Shown here piece after piece: positions 7,936 to 17,898 of a stretch of DNA of 64,000 bases. The notes under the pieces are model-generated. The model saw only the letters and a program-made list of their open reading frames with translations, was not told where the DNA came from and did no database searches. Source of the stretch: Neisseria mucosa (lineage in GTDB: Bacteria > Pseudomonadota > Gammaproteobacteria > Burkholderiales > Neisseriaceae); contig CP028150.1 of the NCBI GenBank assembly GCA_003028315.1, positions 248,001 to 312,000 of the forward strand. The letters are read 5' to 3'. Positions within the stretch are counted from its first letter, which is position 1; each line of letters starts with the position of its first letter. The translations under genes and the position numbers were made by a program.

Positions 7936-10161
7936 TTACAGCTTTGCCAATGCCTGATTGAACGTTTCGCTCGGGCGCATGGCTTGGGCGGCTTTTGCGG
8001 CGTCGGGGGCGTAGTAGCCGCCGATGTCGGCTGCTTTGCCTTGTACGGCAGAAAGTTCGGCAACGATTTTGGCTTCGTCGGCGGTCAGGGTTTCTGCCAA
8101 CGGCGCAAATGCCGCTTTCAATTCCGCGTCTTTATCCTGCGCTGCCAGCTCTTGTGCCCAGTAGAGGGTGAGGTAGAAATGGCTGCCACGGTTGTCTAGT
8201 TCGCCTGCTTTGCGTTTGGGCGATTTGTCGTTCAACAGCAGTTTTTCGGTGGCGGCATCCAGCGTGTCGGCGAGGACTTGGGCTTTGGTGTTGCCGGTTT
8301 TTTGCGCCAGATGTTCAAACGATACGGCGAGTGCGAGGAATTCGCCCAGCGAGTCCCAACGCAGGTGGTTTTCTTCGAGGAACTGTTGGACATGTTTCGG
8401 TGCGGAGCCGCCCGCGCCGGTTTCAAACATACCGCCGCCGTTCATCAATGGAACGATGGACAGCATTTTCGCGCTGGTGCCGAGTTCCAAAATCGGGAAC
8501 AGGTCGGTCAGATAATCGCGCAGGACGTTACCGGTTACGGAAATGGTGTCTTCGCCGTTTTTCAGACGACCCAAGCTGAACTTGGCGGCTTCTTCGGGGG
8601 CGAGGACGCGGATGTCGAGGCCGTTGGTATCCAGCTCGGCAAGGTAGGCTTTGACTTTGGCGAGCAGGCTTTTATCGTGCGGACGGTTTTCGTCGAGCCA
8701 GAACACGGCGGGCGTGTTGCTCAGGCGGGCGCGGTTGACGGCGAGTTGTACCCAGTCTTTGACGGGCGCGTCTTTGGTTTGGCACATACGCCAGATGTCG
8801 CCTGCTTCAACGTCGTGCTGCATTAGGACTTTACCTGACGCATCGATGACTTGAACTTGACCGTCGGCTTCGATTTCGAAGGTTTTATTGTGCGAGCCGT
8901 ATTCTTCGGCCGCCTGCGCCATCAGGCCGACGTTGGGTACTGTACCCATGGTTGTCGGATCGAACGCGCCGTGTTCGCGGCAGAAGTCGATGGTTGCCTG
9001 ATAAACGCCTGCGTAGCTGCTGTCGGGAATCACGGCTTTGGTGTCTTGCGCTTTGCCGTCTTTGTCCCACATGCGGCCGGAGTTGCGGATCATCGCGGGC
9101 ATGGAAGCATCGACGATGACGTCGCTGGGGACGTGCAGGTTGGTGATGCCTTTGTCGGAATCGACCATCGCCAAATCAGGGTTGGCAGCGTAAACGGCAG
9201 CGATTTCGGCTTCGACGGCAGCGCGGGTGTCCGCATCCAGTTTGTCCAGATTGGCAAGCAAGTTGCCGAAGCCGTTATTGACGTTGACGCCTGCAGCAGC
9301 CAGTTTGTCGCCGAATTTTTCAAAAACAGGCGCGAAGAACACTTTGACGGCGTGTCCGAAGATAATCGGGTCGGACACTTTCATCATGGTAGCTTTCATG
9401 TGCAGCGAGAACAAAACGCCTTTTGCTTTCGCGTCTTTTACTTGCTCTGCAAGGAAGGCGAGCAGGGCTTTTTTGCTCATCACGGTCGCGTCGATGATTT
9501 CGCCGGCTTTCAGGGCGACGGGCTCGCGCAACTCTTTCTTGTTGCCTTGTTTGTCGGTGAACACGATGGATACGGAAGTCGCATCGGGTACGGTAACAGA
9601 TTGTTCGTTATGGAAAAAGTCGCCGCTTTGCATGGTGGCAACGTGGGTTTTGGAGTCTTTCGTCCATGCGCCCATGCTGTGCGGATTTTTTTTCGCAAAG
9701 TTTTTCACTGCCTTAGGCGCGCGGCGGTCGGAGTTGCCTTCGCGCAGGACAGGGTTGACCGCGCTGCCTTTGATGCGGTCGTAACGTTCGCGCACGGCTT
9801 TTTCTTCATCGGTTTGCGGGTCGGCGGGGTAATCGGGGACGGCAAAGCCTTTTGCCTGCAATTCTTTAATTGCGGCGGTCAGTTGCGGTACGGACGCGCT
9901 GATGTTCGGCAGTTTGATCACGTTGGCGTCGGGCTGTTTCACCAGTTCGCCCAACTCGGCAAGCGCATCGGGTACGCGCTGCGTTTCGGTCAGATATTCG
10001 GGGAACGCCGCCAGAATGCGGCCGGACAGGGAAATATCGCTGGTTTTGACTTCGATACCGGCATGGCGGGTAAACGCCTGCACAATCGGCAGCAGGGATT
10101 GGGTCGCCAGCGCGGGGGCTTCATCGGTATGGGTGTAGATAATGGTGGCTTTGCTAGTCAT
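7936..10161 (-). CDS. icd: Monomeric NADP-dependent isocitrate dehydrogenase
   Basis: Oxidative decarboxylation of isocitrate to 2-oxoglutarate in the TCA cycle. At 741 residues it is the long monomeric type (IDH-II), not the 400-residue homodimer. Family signatures include the N-terminal KATIIYTHTDEAPALAT, the region LPNISASVPQLTAAIKELQ, NSDRRAPKAVKNFAKKNPH, and HMKATMMKVSDPIIFGHAVK. A DUS lies inside the gene near 8557-8572 and encodes LGRLKNGED. The gene stands alone with its own terminator. acnB, the preceding TCA enzyme, is elsewhere in the window. Confidence 0.95.
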   Translation of the reverse strand: MTSKATIIYTHTDEAPALATQSLLPIVQAFTRHAGIEVKTSDISLSGRILAAFPEYLTETQRVPDALAELGELVKQPDANVIKLPNISASVPQLTAAIKELQAKGFAVPDYPADPQTDEEKAVRERYDRIKGSAVNPVLREGNSDRRAPKAVKNFAKKNPHSMGAWTKDSKTHVATMQSGDFFHNEQSVTVPDATSVSIVFTDKQGNKKELREPVALKAGEIIDATVMSKKALLAFLAEQVKDAKAKGVLFSLHMKATMMKVSDPIIFGHAVKVFFAPVFEKFGDKLAAAGVNVNNGFGNLLANLDKLDADTRAAVEAEIAAVYAANPDLAMVDSDKGITNLHVPSDVIVDASMPAMIRNSGRMWDKDGKAQDTKAVIPDSSYAGVYQATIDFCREHGAFDPTTMGTVPNVGLMAQAAEEYGSHNKTFEIEADGQVQVIDASGKVLMQHDVEAGDIWRMCQTKDAPVKDWVQLAVNRARLSNTPAVFWLDENRPHDKSLLAKVKAYLAELDTNGLDIRVLAPEEAAKFSLGRLKNGEDTISVTGNVLRDYLTDLFPILELGTSAKMLSIVPLMNGGGMFETGAGGSAPKHVQQFLEENHLRWDSLGEFLALAVSFEHLAQKTGNTKAQVLADTLDAATEKLLLNDKSPKRKAGELDNRGSHFYLTLYWAQELAAQDKDAELKAAFAPLAETLTADEAKIVAELSAVQGKAADIGGYYAPDAAKAAQAMRPSETFNQALAKL

Positions 10162-10284
10162 GGGATATTCTCTTGTAGGTTAGGTTTTTCTTTTCGAATG
10201 CGGCGCAAAAGCGCGCTGCGTGGCTATTATGGCATATTTCGGCAGGCTTGGGATATGGTTTTAATATGTTATCAATCAGTTTGC

Positions 10285-10331
10285 AAAAAGGTCGTCTGAA
10301 ACGGCTTCGGTAGCGTTTTCAGACGACCTTT
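10285..10331 (-). terminator. DUS-pair terminator
   Basis: AAAAAGGTCGTCTGAAACG pairs with CGTTTTCAGACGACCTTT around loop GCTTCGGTAG. It lies 8 bases beyond the stop codon of the frameshifted tail of the upstream lipoprotein gene (10339), fitting termination of that longer frame. Confidence 0.75.
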
Positions 10332-10338
10332 GGGGGGA

Positions 10339-10478
10339 TTATAGGGAATATTTTTTCTTTAATGCACGGACGGCTTTCAATATTTCTGTATTGCTTTTCT
10401 TAACTCCTTCTTGAGCTTTATTTCGTTTTTCTCGAAAAGCCATTACATCCAATTGGTTTATTTCAGGGGTTTTTTTCT
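10339..10478 (-). other. Alternative-frame extension of the upstream lipoprotein gene
   Basis: Moving the lipoprotein frame by one base at the A7 run (T7 on plus at 10470-10476) removes the stop at 10463 and opens about 45 further codons to TAA at 10339. The tail is hydrophilic and protein-like (PEINQLDVMAFREKRNKA, later EILKAVRALKKKYSL). A DUS terminator begins 8 bases later. This looks like the genuine C-terminus in another length state of the run, or the product of -1 frameshifting at A-AAA-AAC. Confidence 0.5.
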
Positions 10479-10999
10479 CCTTCACCCATCAAGGTTTTTC
10501 GATGTTTTATCAAATATTCCAAAACATGACTTGCCAATATGTTGATTTCGACCCTCCGGTTAACCACTGCTTTAATTTCAGGATCGCGGAAATCAGCATC
10601 CAAAAACCTTCCGGTAACTTTTTTCCACTCATCATCCAGCTTTTTTGCAGCTTCAAAAAATTCTGGAGAATGTGTCGAATTTTCTCCGGCCCGGTTAAAT
10701 TCATCTTGTGCCGCCATCAATTCCGAATGAGACTGTAAAACGATTTCGAAAAATTTAACCAAATCCGCCCGTCCGTATGGCGATTTCACATTTGAAATAG
10801 GGATCGGCTCCAGCAGTTTCGGGTTAGGATCGGGGAAGTCGTTAATCATTTTGGCATACCCGGCGGGCAGAATGACCTTGCCTTTGGAAGACTGCACCGC
10901 GACGCGTTTTCCTGCAACGGGTTTGGCAGCGGCACTTGCGCAGGCGGTCAATGCGGATGCGGTCAACAACACTGAAGCGAAGCGGATGAAGGCAGTCAT
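10463..10999 (-). CDS. Putative lipoprotein, uncharacterised
   Basis: A 178-residue protein. The start at 10999 follows TAAGGAG and gives a lipoprotein signal peptide, MTAFIRFASVLLTASALTAC, with Cys20 as the lipidation site. The mature part has no motif I recognise; it is mixed charged with likely helices and ends MGEGEKNP. The reading frame ends early relative to an adjoining open frame (see the extension entry), so the stated end may be a frameshifted form. The longer frame reaching 11107 has no signal character before this Met. Confidence 0.65.
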   Translation of the reverse strand: MTAFIRFASVLLTASALTACASAAAKPVAGKRVAVQSSKGKVILPAGYAKMINDFPDPNPKLLEPIPISNVKSPYGRADLVKFFEIVLQSHSELMAAQDEFNRAGENSTHSPEFFEAAKKLDDEWKKVTGRFLDADFRDPEIKAVVNRRVEINILASHVLEYLIKHRKTLMGEGEKNP

Positions 11000-11105
11000 A
11001 AAGCTCCTTAAATATTGCGTTGATAATCTGTTAGTTCGACGGTGGTAAAAAAGGTTTCTTATTTTCAGACGACCTTCGGGGGCGATGTAAACTCCCATGT
11101 CAAAC

Positions 11106-11141
11106 AAAAAAAGCCGTCTGAAATTTTCAGACGGCCTTTTT
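11106..11141 (-). terminator. DUS-pair terminator after nusB
   Basis: AAAAAGCCGTCTGAAA pairs with TTTCAGACGGCCTTTTT almost without loop. Both arms carry the GCCGTCTGAA core, differing from the GGTCGTCTGAA form that dominates the window. Confidence 0.75.
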
Positions 11142-11159
11142 CATGATTGCTCATTTAAA

Positions 11160-11591
11160 TTATGCATTGCCGCGTTTCGGGTCGTTCGGGCGCAGTTGGG
11201 CGGCGAGTTTGTCGAGGATGCCGTTGACAAATTTGTGTCCGTCGGTGCCGCCGAAGGTTTTGGTCACTTCGATGGCTTCGTTGATGATGACGGGGTAGGG
11301 GGTTTCGGGCATTGCGCTCAATTCGTGGCATGCCATCAGCAGGACGGCGCGTTCGATGGGGCTGAGGTCTTTTTCATCGCGGTCGAGCAGGGGGCGGATT
11401 TGTTGGATGTATTCGGCGGCGTGGGTGTGCGTGCCGAAGAAGAGTTTGTTGAACAGCTCTTCGTCCGCTTTGGCAAAGTCGGGCTGATCTTGGATGTTTT
11501 TGGCGATTTCGGGGGCGGCGGTGTTGTTGATGCCGGCTTGGTAGAGGGCTTGTACGGCTAACTCGCGGGCGCGGCGGCGTGGGGTTTTCAT
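11160..11591 (-). CDS. nusB: Transcription antitermination protein NusB
   Basis: A 143-residue all-helical RNA-binding protein that joins NusE at boxA to promote rRNA antitermination. Features: the N-terminal RRRARELAVQALYQ, the central RPLLDRDEKDLSPIERAVLLMA, and PYPVIINEAIEVTKTFGGTDGHKFVNGILDKLA, all family signatures. It is downstream of ribH on the same strand, the common ribH-nusB order. Its target boxA is seen in the rRNA operon at 15963. Confidence 0.95.
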   Translation of the reverse strand: MKTPRRRARELAVQALYQAGINNTAAPEIAKNIQDQPDFAKADEELFNKLFFGTHTHAAEYIQQIRPLLDRDEKDLSPIERAVLLMACHELSAMPETPYPVIINEAIEVTKTFGGTDGHKFVNGILDKLAAQLRPNDPKRGNA

Positions 11592-11633
11592 GGGGATTCC
11601 TTCGTTGGCGGCACGGTGGGTGCGGTAATGAAT

Positions 11634-11673
11634 GTTTCAGACGACCTCTGTCGGATGACGGGTCGTCTGAAAA
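11634..11673. repeat. Tail-to-tail DUS pair between ribH and nusB
   Basis: TTTCAGACGACC and GGTCGTCTGAAA form an inverted pair in the ribH-nusB gap. With no T-run in the minus direction it may only attenuate or act for uptake. Confidence 0.6.
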
Positions 11674-11736
11674 CGGTTTGTCCGGTAGATGGTGCGAAAC
11701 CGGAATGCGGTAAAGCTATGGGTTTCGCGTTCGGGC

Positions 11737-12216
11737 TTATTCTTCTTCGTCGTCAAACTGCTCTTCAATCAGATGGTTGACGAGGTTGGCGCACTCGACG
11801 GCGACTTTGGCGGCGTCTGAAGCTTTTTCTTCAATGCGCGCGACGGCTTGTTCGTCGTTTTCGGTGGTCAGGATGGCGTTGGCGATGGGGATGTTGTAGT
11901 CGAGTCCGACACGGGTTACGCCTGAACCGGATTCGTTGGAAACGAGTTCGAAGTGGTAGGTTTCGCCGCGGATGACGACGCCGATGGCAATCAGTGCGTC
12001 GTATTGCTCGGAAGCTGCCATGTTTTGCAGGACGAGCGGTACTTCGAGCGCGCCGGGTACGGTGGCGATGGTGATGTTGTTGTCGGCTACGCCCAATTCT
12101 TGCAGGGTGCGGCAGCAGACTTTGAGCATTTCGCTGCCGATTTCGTTGGTAAAGCGGGCTTGTACGATGCCGATGCGCAGGTGTGCGCCGTCGAGGTTCG
12201 GGGCGATGATGTTCAT
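11737..12216 (-). CDS. ribH: 6,7-dimethyl-8-ribityllumazine synthase
   Basis: Condenses dihydroxybutanone phosphate with aminouracil to form lumazine, the penultimate riboflavin step; assembles as a capsid-like shell. The 159-residue product starts MNIIAPNLDGAHLRIG. Motifs include GALEVPLVLQNMA and the phosphate/active-site region ALIAIGVVIRGETYHFE with its conserved histidine. The upstream open extension to 12318 lacks family character. An acidic C-terminus (FDDEEE) follows the last helix. It sits between a DUF2185 gene and nusB on one strand. Confidence 0.95.
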   Translation of the reverse strand: MNIIAPNLDGAHLRIGIVQARFTNEIGSEMLKVCCRTLQELGVADNNITIATVPGALEVPLVLQNMAASEQYDALIAIGVVIRGETYHFELVSNESGSGVTRVGLDYNIPIANAILTTENDEQAVARIEEKASDAAKVAVECANLVNHLIEEQFDDEEE

Positions 12217-12292
12217 GGTGTTTCCTTGTATTTTGAGCGGTAAACGGGTTTTCAGACGACATTTGGCTTTTCTGAAAACGATATTTGGGGAT

Positions 12293-12616
12293 TTATTCTT
12301 GTGGCTGCCAGTCGGCAACGGCTTGAAACTCGCCGTCTTCGCCTATTTCCCATGCGCTGCCTTCGGGTTGGGTTATGAGCGCGGCGATAGCGGGGTTGGA
12401 CTGGGTAATTTCGGAAAGGCTGACGACGCTGAAATTGTCGGGATCGTCGGTGTATTCGTCGGTTTCGTCGCCGCTGAAGAAGCGCCAGCCGCTGTCGTTT
12501 TCGAAAACGGGGGCTTCGCGGTAGAGGAAGCCGACGGGTTCGCCTTGTTTGGCTACCGTATTGGTCACGATGCAGCGGTCGAGGGCGGCTAAGAGGGCTT
12601 GGGCAAATTTATTCAT
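12293..12616 (-). CDS. DUF2185 (Imm33-like) protein
   Basis: A 107-residue acidic soluble protein starting MNKFAQALLAALDRC. The central GWRFFSGDETDEYTDDPDN and NPAIAALI are characteristic of DUF2185, a family that includes predicted immunity proteins of polymorphic toxin systems (Imm33) but also stand-alone housekeeping-located copies. No toxin gene is adjacent. The neighbours are ribH and nusB, so an immunity role is only a possibility. The longer frame to 12658 is not supported. Confidence 0.7.
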   Translation of the reverse strand: MNKFAQALLAALDRCIVTNTVAKQGEPVGFLYREAPVFENDSGWRFFSGDETDEYTDDPDNFSVVSLSEITQSNPAIAALITQPEGSAWEIGEDGEFQAVADWQPQE

Positions 12617-12690
12617 TGCGGTGTGTGCATGCCGTAAAAATTGTGCGGATTTTATCATGATTAGGGCAGCCTCTGCACCGTGTATCTTTA

Positions 12691-12796
12691 ATAGTGGATT
12701 AACTTTAAATCAGGACAAGGCGACGAAGCCGCAGACAGTACAGATAGTACGGCAAGGCGAGGTAACGCCGTACTGGTTTAAAGTTAATCCACTATA
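12691..12796 (+). mobile_element. Correia repeat enclosed element (short form)
   Basis: The element starts ATAGTGGATTAACTTTAAAT and ends with the inverted counterpart TTTAAAGTTAATCCACTATA. The core contains GACGAAGCCGCAGACAGTAC and GGCAAGGCGAGG. At 106 bases it is the short internally deleted type. Such elements insert at TA and can carry promoters or RNase III sites. Confidence 0.9.
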
Positions 12797-12829
12797 TATT
12801 TGCCGCTTATGGTTTGATGGTACAATGCT

Positions 12830-12866
12830 GGTCGTCTGAAACGGGCTGAACTGTGTTTCAGACGAC
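12830..12866. repeat. Inverted DUS pair upstream of rnc
   Basis: GGTCGTCTGAAAC and GTTTCAGACGAC face each other around a 15-base loop, 130 bases before the rnc start. Confidence 0.6.
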
Positions 12867-12993
12867 TGTTGCAGCCCTAAAGTGTTTCCGTATTTGCATG
12901 AAGTGCCGAAACGCATTCGGGTTGGTTTGGGAGGCTGAATTTTTGCCGCCTCCCACCCGATACGCCGAAGCAAGAAGAAAGATAAACGTCCTC

Positions 12994-13713
12994 ATGAAAA
13001 CAGATGTGTTAAAACAGCAGGCGCATGCCGCCATTCAGAATAAACTGGGTTACCATTTCAAAGATACCGCGCTTTTGCAGCAGGCGCTGACCCACCGCAG
13101 CTACCATGCGAAAAACAACGAACGTTTCGAGTTCGTCGGCGATTCGATTTTGAACTACACCGTCGCCAAAATGTTGTTTGACGCGTTCCCCAAGCTGACC
13201 GAAGGTGAGTTGTCGCGTTTGCGCGCAAGCTTGGTCAATGAAGGCGTGTTGGCGGAAATCGCTTTGGAAATGAATGTCGGCGACGGGCTTTATTTGGGCG
13301 CGGGCGAGTTGAAAAGCGGCGGATTCAGACGACCCTCCATCCTTGCCGATGCTATGGAGGCGATGTTTGCCGCCGTCAGCTTTGACGCGGATTTTGCCGA
13401 AGCGGAGAAAGTGGTGCGGCACTTGTTTGCCGAACGCGTCAAACGCGCCGATTTCAAAACGCAGGGAAAAGACAACAAAACCGCCCTGCAAGAAGCCCTC
13501 CAAGCCCGCCGCCTTGCCCTGCCCAAATACCGCATCGAAGAACAAATCGGTCATGCCAACGATAGTATGTTCCTGATTTCATGCGACTTGGGCGAACTGG
13601 GCTTCATCTGCAAAGCACAAGGCAGCAGCCGCAAAGTTGCCGAGCAGCAAGCTGCCAAAGAAGCGCTGCAATGGCTCGAACAACATCATCCTTTGAAAAA
13701 AGCAAAAAAATAG
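12994..13713 (+). CDS. rnc: Ribonuclease III
   Basis: Double-strand-specific endoribonuclease that processes rRNA precursors and other hairpins. The 239-residue product has the catalytic signature NERFEFVGDSILNY (about residues 42-55), the second acidic pair in ILADAMEAMFAAV, and a C-terminal dsRNA-binding domain (NKTALQEALQARRLALPKYRI, SSRKVAEQQAAKEALQWLE). The start MKTDVLKQQA was chosen over the frame opening at 12853, which adds 47 unlike residues. era follows 67 bases downstream, the common rnc-era order. A DUS inside encodes GGFRRPS. Its probable substrates, the 16S and 23S stems, are 3-8 kb away. Confidence 0.95.
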   Translation: MKTDVLKQQAHAAIQNKLGYHFKDTALLQQALTHRSYHAKNNERFEFVGDSILNYTVAKMLFDAFPKLTEGELSRLRASLVNEGVLAEIALEMNVGDGLYLGAGELKSGGFRRPSILADAMEAMFAAVSFDADFAEAEKVVRHLFAERVKRADFKTQGKDNKTALQEALQARRLALPKYRIEEQIGHANDSMFLISCDLGELGFICKAQGSSRKVAEQQAAKEALQWLEQHHPLKKAKK

Positions 13714-13721
13714 CTAATTTA

Positions 13722-13763
13722 TTTTTCAGACGACCTATGGATACAAAAAAGTCGTCTGAAACT
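13722..13763. repeat. Tail-to-tail DUS pair between rnc and era
   Basis: TTTTTCAGACGACC and AGTCGTCTGAAAC lie in the 67-base rnc-era gap. Confidence 0.55.
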
Positions 13764-13780
13764 TCAAATAGAAAGCCATC

Positions 13781-14707
13781 ATGGACATCGAAACCTTCCT
13801 GCAAAACGAATCCAGCCATCCCACCGACTACCGCTGCGGCTTCGTCGCCATTGTCGGCCGCCCCAACGTCGGCAAATCCACGCTGATGAACCACCTTATC
13901 GGGCAAAAAATCAGCATCACCAGCAAAAAAGCCCAAACCACGCGCAACCGCGTTACCGGTATTTACACCGACGACACCGCCCAATTCGTTTTCGTCGATA
14001 CCCCCGGCTTCCAAACCAAACACCGCAACGCCCTGAACGACCGCCTCAATCAAAACGTCACCGAAGCGTTGAGCGGCGTCGATGCCGTCGTTTTCGTCGT
14101 CGAAGCCATGCGCTTTACCGATGCCGACCGCATCGTGATGAAACAACTGCCGACAAACACGCCCGTCATCCTCGTTATCAACAAAATCGACAAAAACAAA
14201 GCGGGCAGCAGCGGTTTGCAGGAATTTATCGACCAAATCAGCGCAGAATTCAAATTTGCAGGACATGAAACCGTCAGCGCCAAACACGGATTGGGCATCG
14301 CCAACCTGCTCGCGCGCCTCAGACCTTATCTGCCCCAAAGCGTGCCGATGTATCCGGAAGAAATGGTGACCGACCGTTCCAGCCGTTTCCTCGCCACCGA
14401 AATCGTGCGCGAAAAACTGTTCCGCTACCTCGGTGAAGAGCTGCCCTACGCCATGAATGTGGAGATCGAACAATTCGAAGAAGAGGAAAACGGACTCTAC
14501 CGAATTTACATCGCCGTATTGGTCGATAAAGACAGCCAAAAAGCCATCTTAATCGGCAAAGGCGGGGAAAAACTGAAAAAAATCTCCACCGAAGCCCGCC
14601 TCGATATGGAAAAACTGTTTGATACCAAAGTGTTTTTAAAGGTTTGGGTCAAGGTCAAATCAGGCTGGGCGGACGACGTGCGCTTCCTCAGGGAATTGGG
14701 TTTGTAG
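13781..14707 (+). CDS. era: GTPase Era
   Basis: An essential GTPase that binds the 3' end of 16S rRNA during 30S maturation. The 308-residue protein has G1 GRPNVGKST (residues 26-34), G3 DTPGF, G4 NKID, and a C-terminal KH domain (AILIGKGGEKLKKISTEARLDME). The preceding gap holds an inverted DUS pair (13722-13763), so it may be partly uncoupled from rnc. Confidence 0.95.
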   Translation: MDIETFLQNESSHPTDYRCGFVAIVGRPNVGKSTLMNHLIGQKISITSKKAQTTRNRVTGIYTDDTAQFVFVDTPGFQTKHRNALNDRLNQNVTEALSGVDAVVFVVEAMRFTDADRIVMKQLPTNTPVILVINKIDKNKAGSSGLQEFIDQISAEFKFAGHETVSAKHGLGIANLLARLRPYLPQSVPMYPEEMVTDRSSRFLATEIVREKLFRYLGEELPYAMNVEIEQFEEEENGLYRIYIAVLVDKDSQKAILIGKGGEKLKKISTEARLDMEKLFDTKVFLKVWVKVKSGWADDVRFLRELGL

Positions 14708-14753
14708 GTCGTCTGAAAATACTGTAATTAATTGTTTACACTGGATTGAGTTT

Positions 14754-15671
14754 ATGTCTGTCTATACTAATATTTCTGATGAGCAAATACGGGAGTTTTT
14801 GTCAGATTATGATCTGGGGGAATTTGTTTCCCTGCAAGGCATTGCACAGGGAATTACCAACAGTAATTACTTTTTAAATACTTCTAAAGGCAGCTATGTT
14901 TTAACTGTATTTGAAGTGTTGCGTCAGGATGAATTGCCATTTTTCTTGAATTTGAACAAGCATTTGAGTAGTAAAAGCGTAGCTTGTCCAAGTCCGATTG
15001 TACGAAAAGATGGAAAGCTGGATTCGGTATTGGCAGGTAAACCGGCTTGCGTCGTTACCAGATTAAATGGTGCGGATACCGCATGGGCGACCGAGGCGCA
15101 GTGTTTTAACACGGGAGCAATGTTGGCCAAAATGCATTTGGCGGTTCAAGATTTTCCCGAAAAAATGGAAAATCCCCGATATAACACATGGTGGAAGCAA
15201 GCTTATGAACAATTATTGCCACAGTTGAATGAGGCTGATGCCCAGTTGCTGGGTAAGGAAATTTCGGATTTGGAAAACAATCTCGGCGGTCATTTGCCAT
15301 CCGGCATCATTCATGCCGATTTATTTAAAGACAACGTTTTGTTGGATGGGGAAAATGTGGCTGGGTTCATCGATTTCTATTATGCATGTAATGGAAATTT
15401 CATGTATGACTTGGCAATCGCAGTAAATGATTGGTCGAGAACTTCTGATAACAAGTTGGATGCGAAGTTATGCAAAGCGTTTATTGACGGTTATGAAAAC
15501 ATTCGTCCGCTATCTGATGCGGAGAAGGAATATTTTCCTGTGGCGCAGCGAGCTGGGTGCGTACGCTTTTGGGTGTCAAGACTGTTAGATTTTCACTTTC
15601 CCCAAGAGGGTGAAATGACTTTTATCAAAGATCCAAATGTTTTTAGGGATTTGTTGTTAAGTCTGAACTGA
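14754..15671 (+). CDS. thrB: Homoserine kinase
   Basis: Phosphorylates homoserine in the threonine pathway. The 305-residue protein belongs to the aminoglycoside phosphotransferase-like ThrB type found in proteobacteria such as Neisseria and Pseudomonas, not the GHMP type of enterics. The Brenner-like catalytic motif HADLFKDNVLL and the metal-binding FIDFYYA are present. The N-terminal lobe contains GITNSNYFL. A DUS terminator follows. A single DUS lies between era and thrB (14707-14718). Confidence 0.92.
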   Translation: MSVYTNISDEQIREFLSDYDLGEFVSLQGIAQGITNSNYFLNTSKGSYVLTVFEVLRQDELPFFLNLNKHLSSKSVACPSPIVRKDGKLDSVLAGKPACVVTRLNGADTAWATEAQCFNTGAMLAKMHLAVQDFPEKMENPRYNTWWKQAYEQLLPQLNEADAQLLGKEISDLENNLGGHLPSGIIHADLFKDNVLLDGENVAGFIDFYYACNGNFMYDLAIAVNDWSRTSDNKLDAKLCKAFIDGYENIRPLSDAEKEYFPVAQRAGCVRFWVSRLLDFHFPQEGEMTFIKDPNVFRDLLLSLN

Positions 15672-15695
15672 ATTTGGATATGTTGTATTGATTTC

Positions 15696-15729
15696 AAAGG
15701 TCGTCTGAAAGGGATTTCAGACGACCTTT
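15696..15729 (+). terminator. DUS-pair terminator after thrB
   Basis: AAAGGTCGTCTGAAA and TTTCAGACGACCTTT form a perfect hairpin 24 bases after the stop. Confidence 0.8.
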
Positions 15730-15926
15730 GCTGTTTTTGATTTGAAATAAAAGTCTTTGTATTTCAGGTTGTTGTTTAGTTTTGTGGAATTTTTTGCGGT
15801 TTAGGAGTTGACGGTTTTTGAGGAGGGGGGTATAGTTCGGTTCTTCGCTGCTTCGGCGGTGATTGAACGAACAGGTAAGTATATCACAGTTGGTCTGATT
15901 TTTCGAGGTTTTAAGAAAAGTTTTGA

Positions 15927-15954
15927 TTGACAATGAGATGAAATGCTTTATAAT
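15927..15954 (+). promoter_or_regulatory. rRNA operon promoter
   Basis: A perfect TTGACA (15927-15932) and perfect TATAAT (15949-15954) are separated by 16 bases. An AT-rich tract just upstream (TTTTTCGAGGTTTTAAGAAA region) could act as an UP element. Confidence 0.9.
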
Positions 15955-15962
15955 TCGTTTTC

Positions 15963-15974
15963 GCTCTTTAACAA
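15963..15974 (+). promoter_or_regulatory. boxA antitermination site of the rRNA leader
   Basis: GCTCTTTAACAA matches the boxA consensus bound by NusB-NusE. A second copy, TCTTTAACAAATTGG, is in the 16S-23S spacer near 18059. Confidence 0.8.
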
Positions 15975-15980
15975 AACAGA

Positions 15981-16004
15981 TTACCGATAAGTGTGAGTGC
16001 GACA
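15981..16004 (+). other. 5' strand of 16S RNase III processing stem
   Basis: This stretch is complementary, with one mismatch-like G-U position, to 17658-17680 beyond the 16S 3' end. The pair loops out the whole 16S precursor for RNase III cleavage. Confidence 0.8.
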
Positions 16005-16097
16005 GCCTCACACTGTTTGAAAGACAGACAAGATGATGTTTTAGACATTGTCCTGTTGGTTTCTTTGAAGCAGACCAGAAGTTAAAAAGTTAGAGAT

Positions 16098-17642
<1,545 letters not shown>

Positions 17643-17657
17643 GAGAAAGAAGAGGTT

Positions 17658-17680
17658 GTCGCATTCACACTTATCGGTAA
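17658..17680 (+). other. 3' strand of 16S processing stem
   Basis: Complementary to 15981-16004 upstream of 16S. Confidence 0.8.
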
Positions 17681-17740
17681 ACTGTAGAAGATGCGGAAAA
17701 ATGCTTGAGTGAAGACAAGGTTCGCTTAAGAAGAGAATCC

Positions 17741-17817
<77 letters not shown>

Positions 17818-17822
17818 AGAAC

Positions 17823-17898
17823 GGGGGCATAGCTCAGTTGGTAGAGCACCTGCTTTGCAAGCAGGGGGTCATCGGTTCGATCCCGTTTGCCTCCACCA
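17823..17898 (+). tRNA. tRNA-Ala (TGC anticodon)
   Basis: A 76-base cloverleaf: acceptor GGGGGCA / TGCCTCC, anticodon loop CTTTGCAAG, T-loop GGTTCGATCCC, CCA encoded. It is 5 bases after tRNA-Ile. Confidence 0.97.

Larger units (their letters stand above)
12617..12993. other. Intergenic region with Correia element and DUS hairpin
   Basis: Between the divergent DUF2185 and rnc genes lie one Correia element (12691-12796) and an inverted DUS pair (12830-12866). The remaining bases carry the rnc leader. Nothing else was recognised. Confidence 0.6.
15672..16097 (+). other. thrB-16S intergenic region
   Basis: The 426 bases contain the thrB terminator, the rRNA promoter, boxA and the 5' half of the 16S processing stem. 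A GC-rich stretch around 15800-15880 shows no gene. Confidence 0.7.

Noticed and set aside
8851..10299. 482-codon open frame antisense to icd
   Set aside because: Icd is a clear match over its full length on the other strand; the antisense frame is a GC-skew shadow with phenylalanine/glycine-rich, family-less sequence.
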